Shown: positions 20,663 to 33,775, counted from the first letter of the stretch. The stretch is DNA of 64,000 bases from Macrocystis pyrifera (GCA_031763025.1 JASSKH010000002.1:19472168-19536167); one strand, 5' to 3'. The notes: generated from the sequence alone by a model not told the origin. Made by a program: numbers and translations.

Positions 20663-22375
20663 TTGCCATCCGGCCCTGGTGTCGCGGTGAGCGTCGACTA
20701 CTTCGGTCCCCTTCCCGTCACACCTCGGGGCAACTGCTACATTCTACTCTTCACGGATATGTTCAGCCGGCGCGCAGACATGTACGCCGTCTCGGCTGCG
20801 GGATTCACCGCTGAAGGCACCGCCGACATCTTAGTGAATAAGTGCATACCTCTTTGGGGATGTCCGGTGAGCCTTCTCTCCGACAATGGACAGCGTTTCT
20901 GCTCCAAGCTGTCACATGCCGTGTACAAACGTCTGGGAATGCGCAAAATCGCTACAAGCGCCTACCATCCCAACGGCAACGGCGGCGTCGAGCGCGTCAA
21001 CCACACCATGGCCCAAATGCTAGCGATGGCCTGCAACGAACGACAGGACGACTGGGACATCCATTTGCCGCGCGTGGAATTTGCTTACAACAGTTCCGTT
21101 AGCGCCGCCACCGGGTTGGCCCCCAATGAGGTGCACATGAACCGCCCCCCCCGCCTTCCCCTCACCATTTTCGAACAACACTACGCCCGAGGCCACCAAA
21201 GCCTTGCCCGCGACCAACTGGAGTACTGCGACCTCGCCGCCGACCGCCAACGGCGTGCGTATGCGCTGGTGCGTGAACAACACGCTATAACGGTCTCTCG
21301 CGTTGAACGCCGTAACTCGGCACTCTCAGACGCCCTCGAACAACGCCCTGCCTACACCATCGGTAACTGGGTATGGATCTACAACACCGCTGCCACCATT
21401 CGCCAGGTGGCGAAATCTGGCACCGATGCCAAGGTTCTCAAGGCGAAGCTATCGCTTAACTGGACAGGTCCATTTAAGATACTAGCTGTCGGCCCCGCGC
21501 CTTCCGACTCGACGTCGGACGGCCGCCCTTTGGCCACCAAGTTGCTATACTTGGACTTTCCTAACGACATGCCGGGCACCGACGCCCACTGCCGCGTGTC
21601 GGTAGCCCGCTGCAAACCTTGCACCAACCCACATGACACAACCGATCTCCCCCGATACCTCCCCGCTGGACTAACGCAATACGTCCTCAACAACCATGCT
21701 ACTAAGTCCCCTCCCTTCCACGTTACCGCCGACGACGTTTCCGTGCCCATTGAGCGTTTGGAGGTCGCCAAGATTTCCAGCCACAGGTCAGTACGAGGCC
21801 GGGGCGGAGTCATCGCCGTTCTCTACCAAAAACACTGGAAAGGCTTCCTTCGGCCGTCTTGGGAACGTTAATCGGACCCCCTTCACTCTCGACAACACAT
21901 CCTCAATTACTGGGCCGGCGCGCCCCTAAAACTTCGACAGGCAAACAGGGCCTACCGCCGTATGTGCGTGGGTGCCGCTCAACGCGAGCTCGCCCGCGAC
22001 AAGGGCGCCCGTTTTCTGCCTCCTAGATACAGCTACGTCGACCAGCAAACGTGGACTCGCCGGTTCAGCGGCACCACCTTCCCTATCGGCGCTCACTTTT
22101 GGTTCAAGGGTCAAAATCATCTTTGGTGGCTCGGAAAAATTTCTGCCCACACTTCAACTCCTGGACAGTACGTCGTTCGCTTCTTGGACGACCCCGGACC
22201 GGTCAAGCTTGCGCTATCTTCTGCTGGGTCTACTACGGTTGATAGAGCCGTTCGCGGCTCGTGGTGTCTACAAGTGCACCAAGGAAGCTCCCTCATGCGT
22301 GGTATTGTGCGTAACGTTGACGAGTCCCGCGGAGCCGAAATAGCTGGCTCTGCCGACTTGAATACGTCCCCGTAG
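20663..22375 (+). pseudogene. integrase core, chromodomain and SH3-like tail
   Basis: The catalytic triad is seen as VDYFGP, LLSDNGQRF and GGVERVNH, with exactly 35 residues between the second Asp and the Glu (DX35E). A GPF/Y-like LNWTGPFKIL segment follows. Next is a chromodomain, ISSHRSVRGRGG..LYQKHWKGFLRPSWE, cut by TAA at 21,869-21,871. The same frame continues with LHSRQHILNYW, the usual chromodomain ending. A last domain, GAHFWFKGQNHLWWLGKI..GQYVVRFLDDPG, looks SH3/Tudor-like and ends at 22,375. Chromodomain integrases target insertion to modified chromatin. One substitution restores readability, so the stop is probably recent. Confidence 0.88.
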
Positions 22376-23710
22376 TCAATTTTAGTTTTTTTTCGCATGC
22401 GTGTCTTCTAGTCGCCGGGGCTGGGTTTGGTATCGTGTCACTGCTAGTGTGGTTTCTTTGTTTTATTGTGCTGTAGGTGTACTGTTTGTTTGAGATTTCA
22501 CGAACTCTCCAGTCGTTTCCCTGCTTCACGGCAGCTGGCTGCCGAGTTCTTGCACCGATTGGGCTAACAGTTGGATTCACTTCAGCCTCCTTGCATTCGG
22601 TCATGCGTCTCTTGCGTTCCGCATCTACGATTGTTTTCGCCCCCCCTCTTCAAAAGCGGCGGAAATGTTTGTTCGCGTTTCGATTCCTTCAGCCGTACCA
22701 GTTTTTCTTGTTTTTCTTGTATCGCTCGGCCCCTCTTTGGTTTTCCCGAGGCCATGTTCGTGAGCCTTTCTATACGCATCGTACAGGTTGCCCCAGGTTT
22801 AGGTCTGACCCCATTTGCCGTTCATGCGTTTCCCCTCCGCCTTCTTAATATCCCCAAGCAGGCCGAGGTGATAGATTTCGCTTTTTTCGCGACCGTTTGC
22901 ATTCCGCCCTCTCCCGCGCGATATTGCAGAGTGTTATCAGGTTTGGATTGGGTAGTAGGCGATTGGTCAACCTTCTACGGATAACCCAACGGACCCAGAC
23001 CTTAACAGGAGGCCGTAACTATGTCTGCTCATTGTATGTTTCGTGTTCTAGCGCGCTCAGTGTAGGCGAAATCTCGCACGCGTCCTTTCTGCCCTCTTTT
23101 ATGGGATCGGGTCTTGACTGTCTTGGGTTCTCCCATAGCGTGATTTCCTGTTGTCCGAGACTGTTCTCACTATTCGAGTGAGCCTCTTCGCGCCAGCACT
23201 TGCTTCTCTCGCGTTACCCCCGCGTTCGTTTTACTTCTCGAAGCACCCCGTGCCTTCGCAGTGGGTACTGCAACGATTTTTTTTTGTTGTTTGTGTTTGT
23301 GTTTCGCTTTCAGGTTAGCTTATGCCGCTCCTGGCTACGCGAGCCATACCGCTTCCTCGACTTTAAGTCCTCGATTTAGCTTCCGGGTAACTCTAGCTTG
23401 TTTTGCCTGCTTCAGCGTATCCGTACTTTCGGACTTGTTGTCGGATTCGCAACGTCCACGTGCAATCGGCTACCGCCTTATAGGTTAGAGGTGTGGGAGT
23501 GGTTTGTGAAGTGTCGCATCTTCGATCCGTTCTCCGAATTCTCCGGATAGTTTTTGTTCGTACCTGAGTTTTCCATAAATCTGCATATACGGCCCTTCAG
23601 GGTGGGCTTGTGTTATGGTTTCTCCTCTCCCCTGTTGCGGCGTCATATCCCTCTCTCCTGTTGCGGCGTTATGGTTTATAGCGATCGTCCCCTCATCGTA
23701 CATGGCTGGC
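22376..23710 (+). other. 3' untranslated region and probable upstream part of the 3' LTR
   Basis: No gene is supported. It is T-rich with scattered short frames. The 3' LTR must start somewhere here, but the matching start of the 5' LTR is outside the window and no convincing polypurine tract followed by TG stands out, so its edge is not given. Confidence 0.6.
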
Positions 23711-23897
23711 ATTGTCGCCTGCTTTTCTGATGAGCGGCTCGCCCCTTCGTTCAGAAGACATCTGCCGAGGCAAACCGCAACTAATACAAGAGCTTATACC
23801 ATCATCAAGCACCTCGTGTGAGTGACCAGAACAGAGCCAGAGGCATCAACCTGCTAGAGTAGTCTGTCCCTTAATCCATACTGCCTTACACTTAACA
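23711..23897 (+). repeat. 3' end of the 3' LTR
   Basis: Matches 1-188 end to end. Sequence similarity stops exactly at CACTTAACA; downstream bases (TCATCCTG) differ from the primer-binding-site side (CTGGCGTC), as expected for the LTR/host junction. Confidence 0.85.
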
Positions 23898-23944
23898 TCA
23901 TCCTGCTTTTGTAGTTGTTCGGATGCGAGCTCGTAGTACGCACG

Positions 23945-24590
23945 CATGTGGTCCGGAGTTATAGAAGGGGACGCATGTAAAAGCACCGCTTGCATGTTCG
24001 TTTTCGACGAGTTCACGACATTTACCCCATTTCTGCGATTTTTTCATTGTTTCTATCCGTTTTTAGCGCTTATTTTGCTCAGTTTTGATTATTTTTCATT
24101 TTTTTGGAGTCTTAGTCAATAATTTTTTTCGATCTTTTGGCTTTTTTTTTTCGTTTGCGTTTTATAGCCGATTCTTGACGTTTTTCCTCGGTTTCGTCTG
24201 TTTTTCGCTTCAATGTCATTCGTGAGGTATTTGTTCAGAAATATGAGCTACGCTTGAATTTTCGTATGAGTTGTAGAAGGGGACGCACGTAAAGCACCGC
24301 TTGCGTGATCGGTGTCGAAGAATTTACGATGTTTACCGCCATTTGGGGGATTTTTTCATCGTTTTTATCCGTTTTTTTTCGCGAATATCTCGCTCAGTTT
24401 TGATTATGTTCCACTATTTTTTGGTGTTTTGGTCGATCTATTTTTTTGATTTTTATTTTTATTTTTTCGTTTTCGTTTTTTACCGATTCTTGACGTTTTT
24501 TCCTCGGTTTAGTCTTTTTTTGGTTTTTTCCTCATTCGCAAGGTATTTGTTCATAAATATAAGCTACGCTTGACTATTCGTATGAATACG
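23945..24590 (+). repeat. two T-rich tandem units of about 313 bp
   Basis: Each unit runs from AGAAGGGGACGCA through AAAGCACCGCTTGC, TTTTTTCATCGTTT, CTCAGTTTTGATTAT and CGATTCTTGACGTTTTT to AAATATAAGCTACGCTTGA. The second unit is followed directly by the right-arm repeat below. Confidence 0.85.
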
Positions 24591-25250
24591 AAAAAGCGCG
24601 GAAAGAAAACAAAAATCCCCGTCCCCTCTCATGTAATATTTTTCTGCCTGAGTGGAACGTGTCAAAAATAGAAAAATCGAACAGCAGAGCTCCTTTCCCA
24701 GTCTCGTACGCCGCCCGCCCGTCTCGCGACTACCTCACTACCGATTCCGTGCGGTTGAAGCTTTCCTCCCTCTCTGCCACAGTGAGCCCCGTCGCCCACC
24801 TCGCGTGAATTCCGGTGCTCACCGTGGCCCTCGTTCGCCAGCTCGATAAAGCTGGTGCTCAGACTGCGCAGCTCTCTTTGTGGACATTAGCTTGGTCGCA
24901 AAAAAAAGAACCGCTTGATCTTTATTTTGCATATCAAACCGATCCTTATAGACTCGTACATAGAATATGTGGAACCACACCAGGAGGCCAGACAGCCCAT
25001 TCGTGTTCCCTCGTGTCTCGAGGCACACGCGACGCCTAGCCACGAAAACGGCGACCGCGTTCCTTGCACCCCCCCCTCTACCCGCCAGCACCCACTAACA
25101 CCCGCGACGGCGCTGGGCTCGCCCGCGGTGCCGTGCTCTGAGCACACGCACGCACACGGAACGACAGAAGATTTGATTCAGAAATATAAGCTACGGTTGA
25201 CTATTCGTCTGAATACGAGCACGAGAAGGCCCTTGTATTCATGAACGCGG
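24590..25250 (+). repeat. orphan right-arm repeat of the Helitron-like family
   Basis: Diverged copy of the block at 10,490-11,190: AACAGCAGAGCTCC, GTACGCCGCCCGCCCGTC, GTGCTCACCGTGGCCC, AGGAGGCCAGACA and GAATACGAGCACGAGAAGG occur in the same order. It has neither the hairpin terminus nor the CCTAGG end, so it is a fragment or an independent repeat later taken up by the element. Confidence 0.75.
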
Positions 25251-26640
25251 TTTTGTGGCTTGACCAATCAGCGTAGAGAAAACAACAGCGGGTTCATCAC
25301 TGCCAAAACCTTTCCTACTACGTTCAATATCCCCTCCTTGGAGTATTCAGCTGTGATTGTGACATATCAGGTCAGCGGTGTCGATAATCCCCTCGCGAAA
25401 CAAAGGATACATGCTGCCTGAGAACCCTGCTAATACATGCCACCGAAAAAAAAACACCGACGCCCATGTTCCGGCGGCCCAAAAAAGGAGGGCGAAGCCA
25501 GGTTGTGCGACGCCCTGCTAGAAGCGGGCTCCGACCTTAAGAATATCGCAAAGTCCTCTGCAATTAGAGTCCGCATGTGTCGCACTGGATGGTCTACACG
25601 TAATCTCGCATTTTCCAAATAATGTGGTCTCAAAACCCAGTCTACTCCAACGCAGATCGAGATAGACTACATATTGAAACTGGGTGATATCTCCGCGCAC
25701 AGAGCACCAGTGAAGTCTATGCCAGGTGCCCGCCGATGCCGAGAGCATCCACTATCGACTGCCGCCGTCACAGTTCTCAGTTGGTAAAACTGGATCTCAG
25801 CTGCGGTAATTGCAATCTTGTCTGTCTCTCTGTCTGCCTGTCTGACCGCAGTCACAAGGAAACTCCAGTCCTCGCAAAATGTGGTCCCAACCCGCTCCCG
25901 ACGTTGAGGTGTATACCGCGCGAATCGATAGCGGACACACATACAAGCAGCCTGGACCAGCTTTCGGATTCAACGGAACCCTGCGCCTTGAGCTACGCGA
26001 CCCAGCCTCACCGGGAAGACAATCGGTTGTAGACAATCGCTTGTGCCAGAGTCGCCACGAGCAGCGGAATATTTCGCAAATTGGCTACAGCGCATCGATC
26101 GTACCAAGAGTGGGATCACCTTGCAGCAGCATTGCTCGCTCAGCGCGTTTGGTTCACGGTGGTAACGAGGTCGTTGCCTGCCGCTCGCAAACGGCCGTGC
26201 AAGGGCGCTTCAGGCTGCAAGGTCTTGGCCCCACGGGGTTTGGAATATATTCTGTAGCGTTTTTCGACAGGGTCGCTTCCTGCTCTACAGTAAATCGGAA
26301 TAAATAGTAACTATAAAACAGGCAACAACAGCAACTACTTTCACAGCAGCAAACAGATCGAGCCATGCGCTTTCCTCGTCTCGTCGACTCGTACGAGTAT
26401 CGAATTGTTGTATATGCAATTCGTTGTGTTCATTTCACGCGGTAAATTAAGATCAGGCTACCTTGCACCAGACACCGCCGGGTCCTTCGCACTAAACCGC
26501 TATTTCCACCCGTGAACATCCAGGACATCCAGTGTCCATGCCTAGACACAGAATCCGACGACTTGGGTGTCCGTCGTCTACGCTCTGTTTGCACCGCATT
26601 TATACCAAAAGTGGTCAACCCAAGAGGACGACCGTCCAAA
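25250..26640. other. no recognisable gene
   Basis: Short open frames exist. 25,437-25,622 (+) starts MPPKKKHRRPCSGG and has a helix-turn-helix-like LCDALLEAGSDLKNIAK. 25,879-26,307 (+) has 142 codons. Neither matches a family I know. The first could be the start of a transposase-like protein, but it stops after 61 codons. Confidence 0.4.
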
Positions 26641-27810
26641 CTGTAGTGCTGTAGCTCGACCAGAGGGATGTAGGAACCGAAGTGCAGGCTTGCAGCAGCA
26701 CAAAGGTAAAGCAGGGTTGGGTAAGCTACTGGTGATCGAGTTGTTTAATCTCCCCAGCGTGGGTAATCAGCAGAGATGACGATTGAGATAGTCCATGGCC
26801 GTCACGGCCAGAGGGATGTAGGAACCGAAGTGCAGGCTTGCCGCAGCACAAAGGTAAAGCAGGGCTGGGTAAGCTACGGGTAATCGAGTTGTTTTATCTC
26901 CCCAACGCGGGTATCAGCGGAGATGACGATGGAGATAGTCCTTGGTGGTCGCAGTATGAGAGCCTACTACTACTACCACTACTATCATACTACTACTGCT
27001 ACTACCATTTCAGGGTCGTAGTGGAGAGTCGTGGTCCCCAATCGGTTGCACAGCAAGCAATACAGCTGGTTATCTTGATACTGCGGCTGCGACGTGTATT
27101 TCGGTACTCTATAGTAACCCCGCTGTTGAAAATACATCGGAAATGTTGTTGGGATGGGTAATCAGCTCACATGACGATGGAGATAGTAGTCCTTGGCCGT
27201 CGCAGTATTGCATTTCGGTACTCTATAGTCAACCCGCTGTTGAAAATACATCGGAAATGCTGTTGGGATGGGTATTCAGCTGAGATGACGATGGAGATAC
27301 TGTAGTCCTTGGCCGTCGCAGTATGAGAGCCTACTACTACAACAATTATACTACTACTATCATACTACTACTATTAATACTACTGCTACTATTTCAGGGT
27401 CGTAGTCGAGAGTCGTGGTTCCCAATCGGTTGCACAGCAAGCAATACAGCGGGTTTTCTTGATACTGCGGCTGCGACGTGTCGGTTGGGGTCTGGGGTCG
27501 TGATCCCAAACAAAGTGTTGCGGTACAGAGATATCTTGTCAATCACATTTTTTACTTCGCTTTCATGTTGCGATCCTCGTGACATACTGCGCTACTCTAT
27601 AGTAACCCCGCTGTTTTTACTTCGCTTTCATGTTGCGATCCTCGTGAGATGTTTCGGTACTCTATAGTAACCCCGCTGTTGGCTTGCAGCAACACAAAGG
27701 AAAAGCAGGGCTGGGTAAGCTACTGGTGATCGAGTTGTTTTATCACCCCAGCGTGGGTAGTCAGCTGAGGTGACGATGGAGATAGTCCTTGGCCGTCGCA
27801 GTATGAGAGC

Positions 27811-27871
<61 letters not shown>

Positions 27872-28030
27872 CATTTCAGGGTAGTGGTTGAGAGTCGTGG
27901 TCCCCAATCGGTTGCACAGAAAGCAATACAGCGGGTTTTCTTGATACTACTGCTGCGACGTGTCGGTTGGGGTCGTGATCCCCAACAAGCAGTCGCGGTA
28001 CAGAGATTCCCCGCCGAGTACGATAACAAG
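26640..28030 (+). repeat. mosaic tandem array with TAC microsatellites
   Basis: Blocks recur three to four times in changing combinations: GGATGTAGGAACCGAAGTGC, AAAGGTAAAGCAGGG, GATGACGATGGAGATAGTCC, TTGGCCGTCGCAGTATGAG, a (TAC)n run, CGGTTGCACAGCAAGCAATAC, and TACTCTATAGTAACCCCGC. The longest TAC run is at about 27,811-27,870 with about 20 units. Tyr-rich frames across it are microsatellite artefacts. Confidence 0.9.
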
Positions 28031-28034
28031 TAGT

Positions 28035-29030
28035 ACCGATAGTCAACAAGCAGACGCTCTGTCTGAGCCAAACCCCGCATTCTAGGGTTCCGTCTGTGTT
28101 GGTCCCGATTGGTCTCGCTCGTAACTCTCACCAACTAACTCCAGCTGCGACTTCACGAAAAAAAAATACAAGAAAATTGAGAACAGCGCTCGTATGCATT
28201 TCATCGAGGGCAATAACAATAGTCAAATTGGCGGGACAGAAACAACCTGAATCAGATTGGAGAACGATGTGAGGGCATATTCGGGGCTTCATCAAATCCC
28301 TTATAATTGGTATTGGTACAAAGTAGACGGTTGTTTTCAGCAAATAACCAGAGCAAAGACGAGCTCGTCCATTACTTTTGGGAAAGTACTGAGGGATTGG
28401 TCAATTGAAGGGGTTTGACTTCGCCGTTGAACATGGACCAATGGAATCGGTCCGATGCACTGGTTTTGATTCGCTGGGTTTGCGTGGTGAGTCGTTTGAT
28501 CGGTTGAACAATTCGTGTGGCTTCTCGACTTAGTAGTTTCAATCGCCTTTATCGAAAAACACAGATGTGCCGTACAGAGCTACCAGGTACCCGGAATGGC
28601 CGTACTGGCCGAAATCGAGAAAGAGGGGGATCAACTGAAAACAGATATTGAGCAAGCCGTCGAAAAATGTACAGAACATATTCTAAGATGAACCCCCCCA
28701 TGCAGTTACTACAGTCTTAAAATGTGAAGAGATGCACTTTCTGTAGGTTGTCTCCACATGCAACAGTAGTCAGGTACCCTGCGCACGTGCACAAGACGAA
28801 ATAGGCAGGAGCGCAACCCGATGACAATGCACGCCACTGGCGTCTTCGAGACGATGCCGGAAAAAAACTAGAGTACACCTTCAGAGACAACAACAAACGC
28901 GAGAAACCGAAACTAAACGGACACGACTCCACGCCTCCCCACCTCTGCAAGACGTCGATGATTCCCACGTAGAACACAACCCCACGTTCTCGCCCAGGAT
29001 AAACACCGACCTGCAGCACGAGTCGAAATT
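28035..29030. other. no recognisable gene
   Basis: AT-balanced unique-looking sequence. No frame above about 100 codons and no repeat shared with the rest of the window was recognised. Confidence 0.4.
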
Positions 29031-29034
29031 AATA

Positions 29035-29560
29035 AAATCAGGAAGGAGGAGGGTGTACTCGACAGGAGACATGTACTCGATCTCATGCATGGCCGTAGTC
29101 GTATGACTATAGACCCTTGCATCCCTATAATGCCGGGACGGAACATGTCGGGTTTCACCGACCAGGAACACATTGCTTGCACCAAGCGCGAAGCGCGGTG
29201 AGGTGTCCGGCGAGTCGCATGAAGGGTGAGCTGCATCCTACCAAGAACCGCTTGTGAGGCGGACTTGCATATGGATGACAGCTTCAATGAGTTAATTTAA
29301 TTTCCGGTGTAGCCACTTCCAGAGACAGCAACGGGAGTATTACGGAACTGTCTTTGGATACCTTACCATAAACACTACGTGATACGATCATTCCCCTTGT
29401 GCGCAGTAGAGTTTCTTCACCTCGCACAAACGATCTAACTCGACCACCAGTTGTGACCGATCACCAAAAAAACAAAAAGCGGTAACCTGGTTGTCTAACT
29501 CAAGTAGTGAGCGGCATGTTTTACAGTGGCGTTGCCAACCTACGCCAACCCAACCTACAT
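29035..29560 (+). repeat. dispersed 0.5-kb repeat, copy 2 (inverted relative to copy 1)
   Basis: Starts after a GGAGG run with GTGTACTCGAC and passes CCGTAGTCGTATGAC, CGAGTCGCATGAAGGGTGAG, CTTGCATATGGATGAC and TTCCGGTGTAGCC. It ends GCCAACCCAACCTACA. Near full length and close to copy 1. Confidence 0.85.
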
Positions 29561-32500
29561 ATAATGAGGGGGGAGTGGTGGGGCATTCGCTATAATCTTG
29601 ATTACCAGCTGGCACGAGGGTTCAAAGAGTCCGTGCGCGGTGCAGACTACAAGGGTGCCGCCTGCAATAAGTATTAATCTTCCACTAATCGCTGGGTAAC
29701 TGATAAAATACTCCACTGCATCACGGCAGTACCATCCGGAACGTTATGCGTAGCTGTGTCCCTAGGGTCGCCATCTAGGACAAAAGTATACAACCACGTG
29801 TCTAACCGAATACTTTCAAGCTTGGGGTCGACAAATATCAATCATTCCATGCTAAATATTATACTTGAAGCAATCGAAAGCAAACGACAATGACGGCTAC
29901 GTGACACAACCGGACCTTTTTACTTTAGTAGCAGCCTGCATGGACGACATTGAGCCCGTGGCTTTCAAATTTTCATTTCTTCGAAAATACTACGTTATTC
30001 GTCGCATCAACTACCGCCAACAAATATAACAAAACAAGCTAGGTATTCCACAATATTGCAACGACCCAATGCAACAATTGCAAGAAGGCAAGCGGAAGGG
30101 CACCTGCGACCTCCGCCCACCCTTCCGAGCGTCCCTTGACAAGAATTCCAAGACAAAGAAGCCCGCCGCCCATATAGGTGTGACCACAATCGACAGCATT
30201 GCTAACGGGACTGCCAAGGCCGGCAGTTTGGACCGACCAGGACGGTGTACGCCCACCTTCGGCGGGCCAAAAACGTAAACATCAGATTCACGTCGGGGAG
30301 AGGCGAGGGGAGAGGGCGTGTTGGGGTGAGTGGGAGGAGGGGGGGTGAGGGTGACAACAATCGCTTTGAATAGTTTTACAGTGATTACACTAAGTCTGTG
30401 CGGGTACAGGATACCAGTTAGAAGTGGGGCTGAAGGGCCATTATTCTCCGAAACATGTGGCAGATCATCCGAAACGACCAAGAAGCTGAAAATCAGTCTA
30501 CTCGGCGCTGGAAATGACCTTGATCTTGGAAGTTGACTAGTACCTCTCAACACACAGGACAATAAACAAACTCAAGACTAGTGTATTGCTTCGACAGGAG
30601 AGGAGAGAAACCTATCGATATGTGTTATCCTCCACAGTAGCCTATGGAACGTTTCAACCCATGGGAAAAGTCAGACACACTTGGAACTTTGGTGGCGTTA
30701 GTGTGTATTTGTCGTGACATTAGACTGGGGAAACTGTCAATTGATGTACATTGCCCACCTTTTAGATTGTGAACAGTGTCCATCGATAGCCATTGCCGGC
30801 CGCAATAGATAGTGCAATTTATACATCAAAATACATCGTGGACTCTTTGGGAGAATGAGCTGAAAAAACATTCGCCGACTCTGAAGCACCAGCGTCTGTC
30901 CTTCTTCGCCCTGCTACTTGATTGGTGCTGACCTCCTCTTGCTCTCTTTACAAACGTTGGCGGTCGGAAACAATGGTCATCGCAACACACCATTGCACAA
31001 TACGAGTACTGTATACAATAGGTTGAGGGGACAGTCTATTGTGAAAACACGCCCAATAGTCTATTCGGGGTGGCGATTGCTATAGATGGACACAATAATT
31101 GCGAGTCTAGTGTTGGCGGCAATAGCTACGAGTATCAGCAAACTTTTTTGCTCTGTTGTTCAAACAATGTCAATTGCGGTTGCTTCCCCGACATGTGTTG
31201 TTCAGGACAACAACCATTTATGCGCCGCCTTGTCACTCCACCGTTATAGCAATGACAAAAAAGTGTCAATTGCCCAATATATATATATACTGCATACAAG
31301 GTTCCCCTCCGGGAAGTGCCCAGGGGAGTGGCGCAAGAACAAAACAATGATAATACTCGGATGTATACCTGCACACCTGTTTAAAACTGACTGCATCCCG
31401 CCCATCATTATTAATGTGATGAAGAACACACGCACATAGGTTTGAGGACAGAAGAACTGCTGCTGTATTGCTGCTGTTTGTGGAAAAAGTGTTGGATCAC
31501 TACTTGTAGAAAATATAAAAATAGGGTACCGGTAGGACGGGTACTGCTACAGTATAGGCCCGCTACAAAGAAAGTGCCCAAAAAGAACATAATGCTCACT
31601 TTATGGGGAACGCTAAGAAAATTGGGTTAAGAAAAGCGGCTCAGTAGTGAACTCTACACTAAATCCTGTAGAATAGCCGAATAGTATGCTCATGACAAGA
31701 TTGTTTCAAGATGGCGCCCCAATAAGAATCTCAGGCTTGCCCATACTGTACCCATTCGGTTGACTGTACTAATCACACCACTATACTACTATTACTCTGT
31801 TCGCTGTAGGAAAAGCCCGGTAGTGTACAGCTGCAGCAAAGTTACGGTAAGCATCAGTCAGTGCCTCATCGTACGATACTTGTGCGAACGACGTATTAGT
31901 AGTATATATGACATGTTTTATACCTGGTGGTATGAGAAAGCTTACACTGGGGGCAGGAATCGATTCCACTTCTTGGGTGCCTAGAAAAAAAATATTCGAA
32001 AAATGCCTGCAGACTGCAGCAAGCCGAGCAAATAGCTGTGTGCATGGTGCGTAGCAGCCAATATGACAACAGCAACGAGCAACAGGTACTCGTAGGCACA
32101 TACTTGCTGACTGCTGGCCTCTCCGCTGCTTCGAGCATCACACCACTGCTTCAGTGTTGCCGCTGCTCTGCTGCTGTCTATCTACAACAACAAAAGCAGA
32201 AGAAACAGAGCACGCCAGCAGCAGTAGAAATCAATTTGTGCCGTCACACACCATAGCTGTCAGGAGACATGCCCATCAAGCAAGGCAAAACGTGAACTGT
32301 CAAGGGTGTAGGACCGAGTGTTCAATACTAAAACTTTGGTGTCAGTCGAGCCATGTCTTTAGGCAAAATTGCTTTCCGTCATGGGCTAAAAATTATGTCT
32401 CGTATGACATCTTTATACACAGCAAGCACAGACAGGCTCTGATTAACCATCCACCGTACAGCGCGGCTCTACCACACGTGCATGGTGTTGCCGATTGTTG

Positions 32501-33775
32501 ATACTGTAGTTAGCTGGCAGTCAGCACGCCCTCTGCGCTGCTGGTGTCGATGTCTGTTGCCAGAGTCACACTGCTGTGTGCAACAGCCTCAATATGTTGT
32601 ACGATCGCACGATCACGCACAGCGTAATAGAGAGAGGTGTGTTGTTGTTGCGGGATGATCGATCTCGGGCCAGACAAAAGCAGCTACTAACAGCAACAGC
32701 AATACAGCGCAGACCTACGAGCATGTAGACCTGCCACACGTGCCCGTGGCTGCCCACTGTGCTACTGCTGCTGCTTCCGCTGCTGAACGGCAGGGTTGTA
32801 GTGTTGTATGCAGCTGGGGCTCTCTGCTCTGCTGGTGTATTGAATTGTCTGTTGTCTGTGTTGTGTATTGTCAGCTGCTGTATGGGATTGTCTGTAGTAT
32901 TCAGAAGCAAAAAAATGGTACTGGTACATACTCCAACAGCACATGAAAGACCAAAAAGATGCGACATTTACATTTCAGAGGTACGTACGTACCATTAATA
33001 AATAAGGCCTCTCGTACTGAAACCAGGGAAATCGTCTTGTCCACTCCCGCCGGAAAAAAAACTTTGAGCGCCCGCCACGAGCTTCAGAGTGCACAGATCG
33101 CGCCGAGACCTAGACCAATGTGTCCGGCCGGATTTCCCGTGTCGGAGTACTTACTGTTTTGCCGAAAAGTGCTCGTGCGAAGAAAAAAATAGGCAAAAGT
33201 ACGAAAAATTGACAAACATACGTATACATATATATTGATGCCGACAGTATACGAACTATATCTATAGACAGCGTTACCATTGTTAACAATATCAACTGAT
33301 GAGTACTTTTTCGAGACTACAGTGGCGGTAACGTCACATTATTTTCCACTGTCCAGAGTGTGAGAACGTAAAACATTATCCATCCCATGAGACTATATTT
33401 TTTTTTCCGTTATCCTGGGTGTACGCACACCATACATCATCCATCCCAGTATGCCAACCGCCCATTGCCAAAATATCAAAAAACTATACTATTGCCCACA
33501 ATATGTATCAATCGAAAGCGTTGCCAGTCCATTGTGGTCGACAATGGTCATTCACAAGCGCGTTTTCGGGATCAATGTAGCAGCAACGGTCAATATCATA
33601 CCAGACGACGTGACGCATCACTATATGCGTACTTGCTATGTATATTGTTGAAAATCGAATTCACGTTTCTTGGCACGCACATAAAACAATTCGGAGTATC
33701 AGGTGTATCGTAATATTTGGAGATGAAATGTATCGATACTGCATGCCCCCCCTCGTATTCTATATGCAAGAAAAT
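29560..33775. other. intergenic, CAG/CTG patches, no recognisable gene
   Basis: The longest frame (30,011-30,562, -, 183 codons) is proline- and leucine-rich with no known motif and has a competing + frame. From 32,040 to 32,900 there are many interrupted CTG/CAG runs. Nothing here is supported as a gene. Confidence 0.45.

Larger units (their letters stand above)
1..23897 (+). mobile_element. Ty3-type chromodomain LTR retrotransposon, interrupted and decayed
   Basis: The first 188 bases match 23,711-23,897 with roughly a dozen or more differences by eye, and both end in the same CTTACACTTAACA, so they are the 3' ends of the two LTRs. Between them, in Ty3-like order, lie a zinc-knuckle gag, protease, reverse transcriptase, RNase H, integrase, chromodomain and an extra C-terminal domain. 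A NADAR domain is inserted between gag and protease. The 5' LTR begins before the window. A Helitron-like element plus a dispersed repeat (2,847 to about 12,795) sits in the leader; without it the element would be about 14 kb. Stop codons at 14,431, 15,448, 16,698, 18,035 and 21,869 and several frame changes show that this copy cannot make an intact polyprotein. Confidence 0.9.

Noticed and set aside
1-23897. Reading the Helitron-like segment as a normal part of the LTR element
   Set aside because: Its two ends recur at other loci outside the LTR element, and the leader array is interrupted exactly by this stretch plus one dispersed repeat.
27770-28033. Tyr-rich frame
   Set aside because: Simple translation of the TAC microsatellite.
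30011-30562. 183-codon - strand frame
   Set aside because: Low-complexity Pro/Leu/Ser composition, a competing + frame and no motif.
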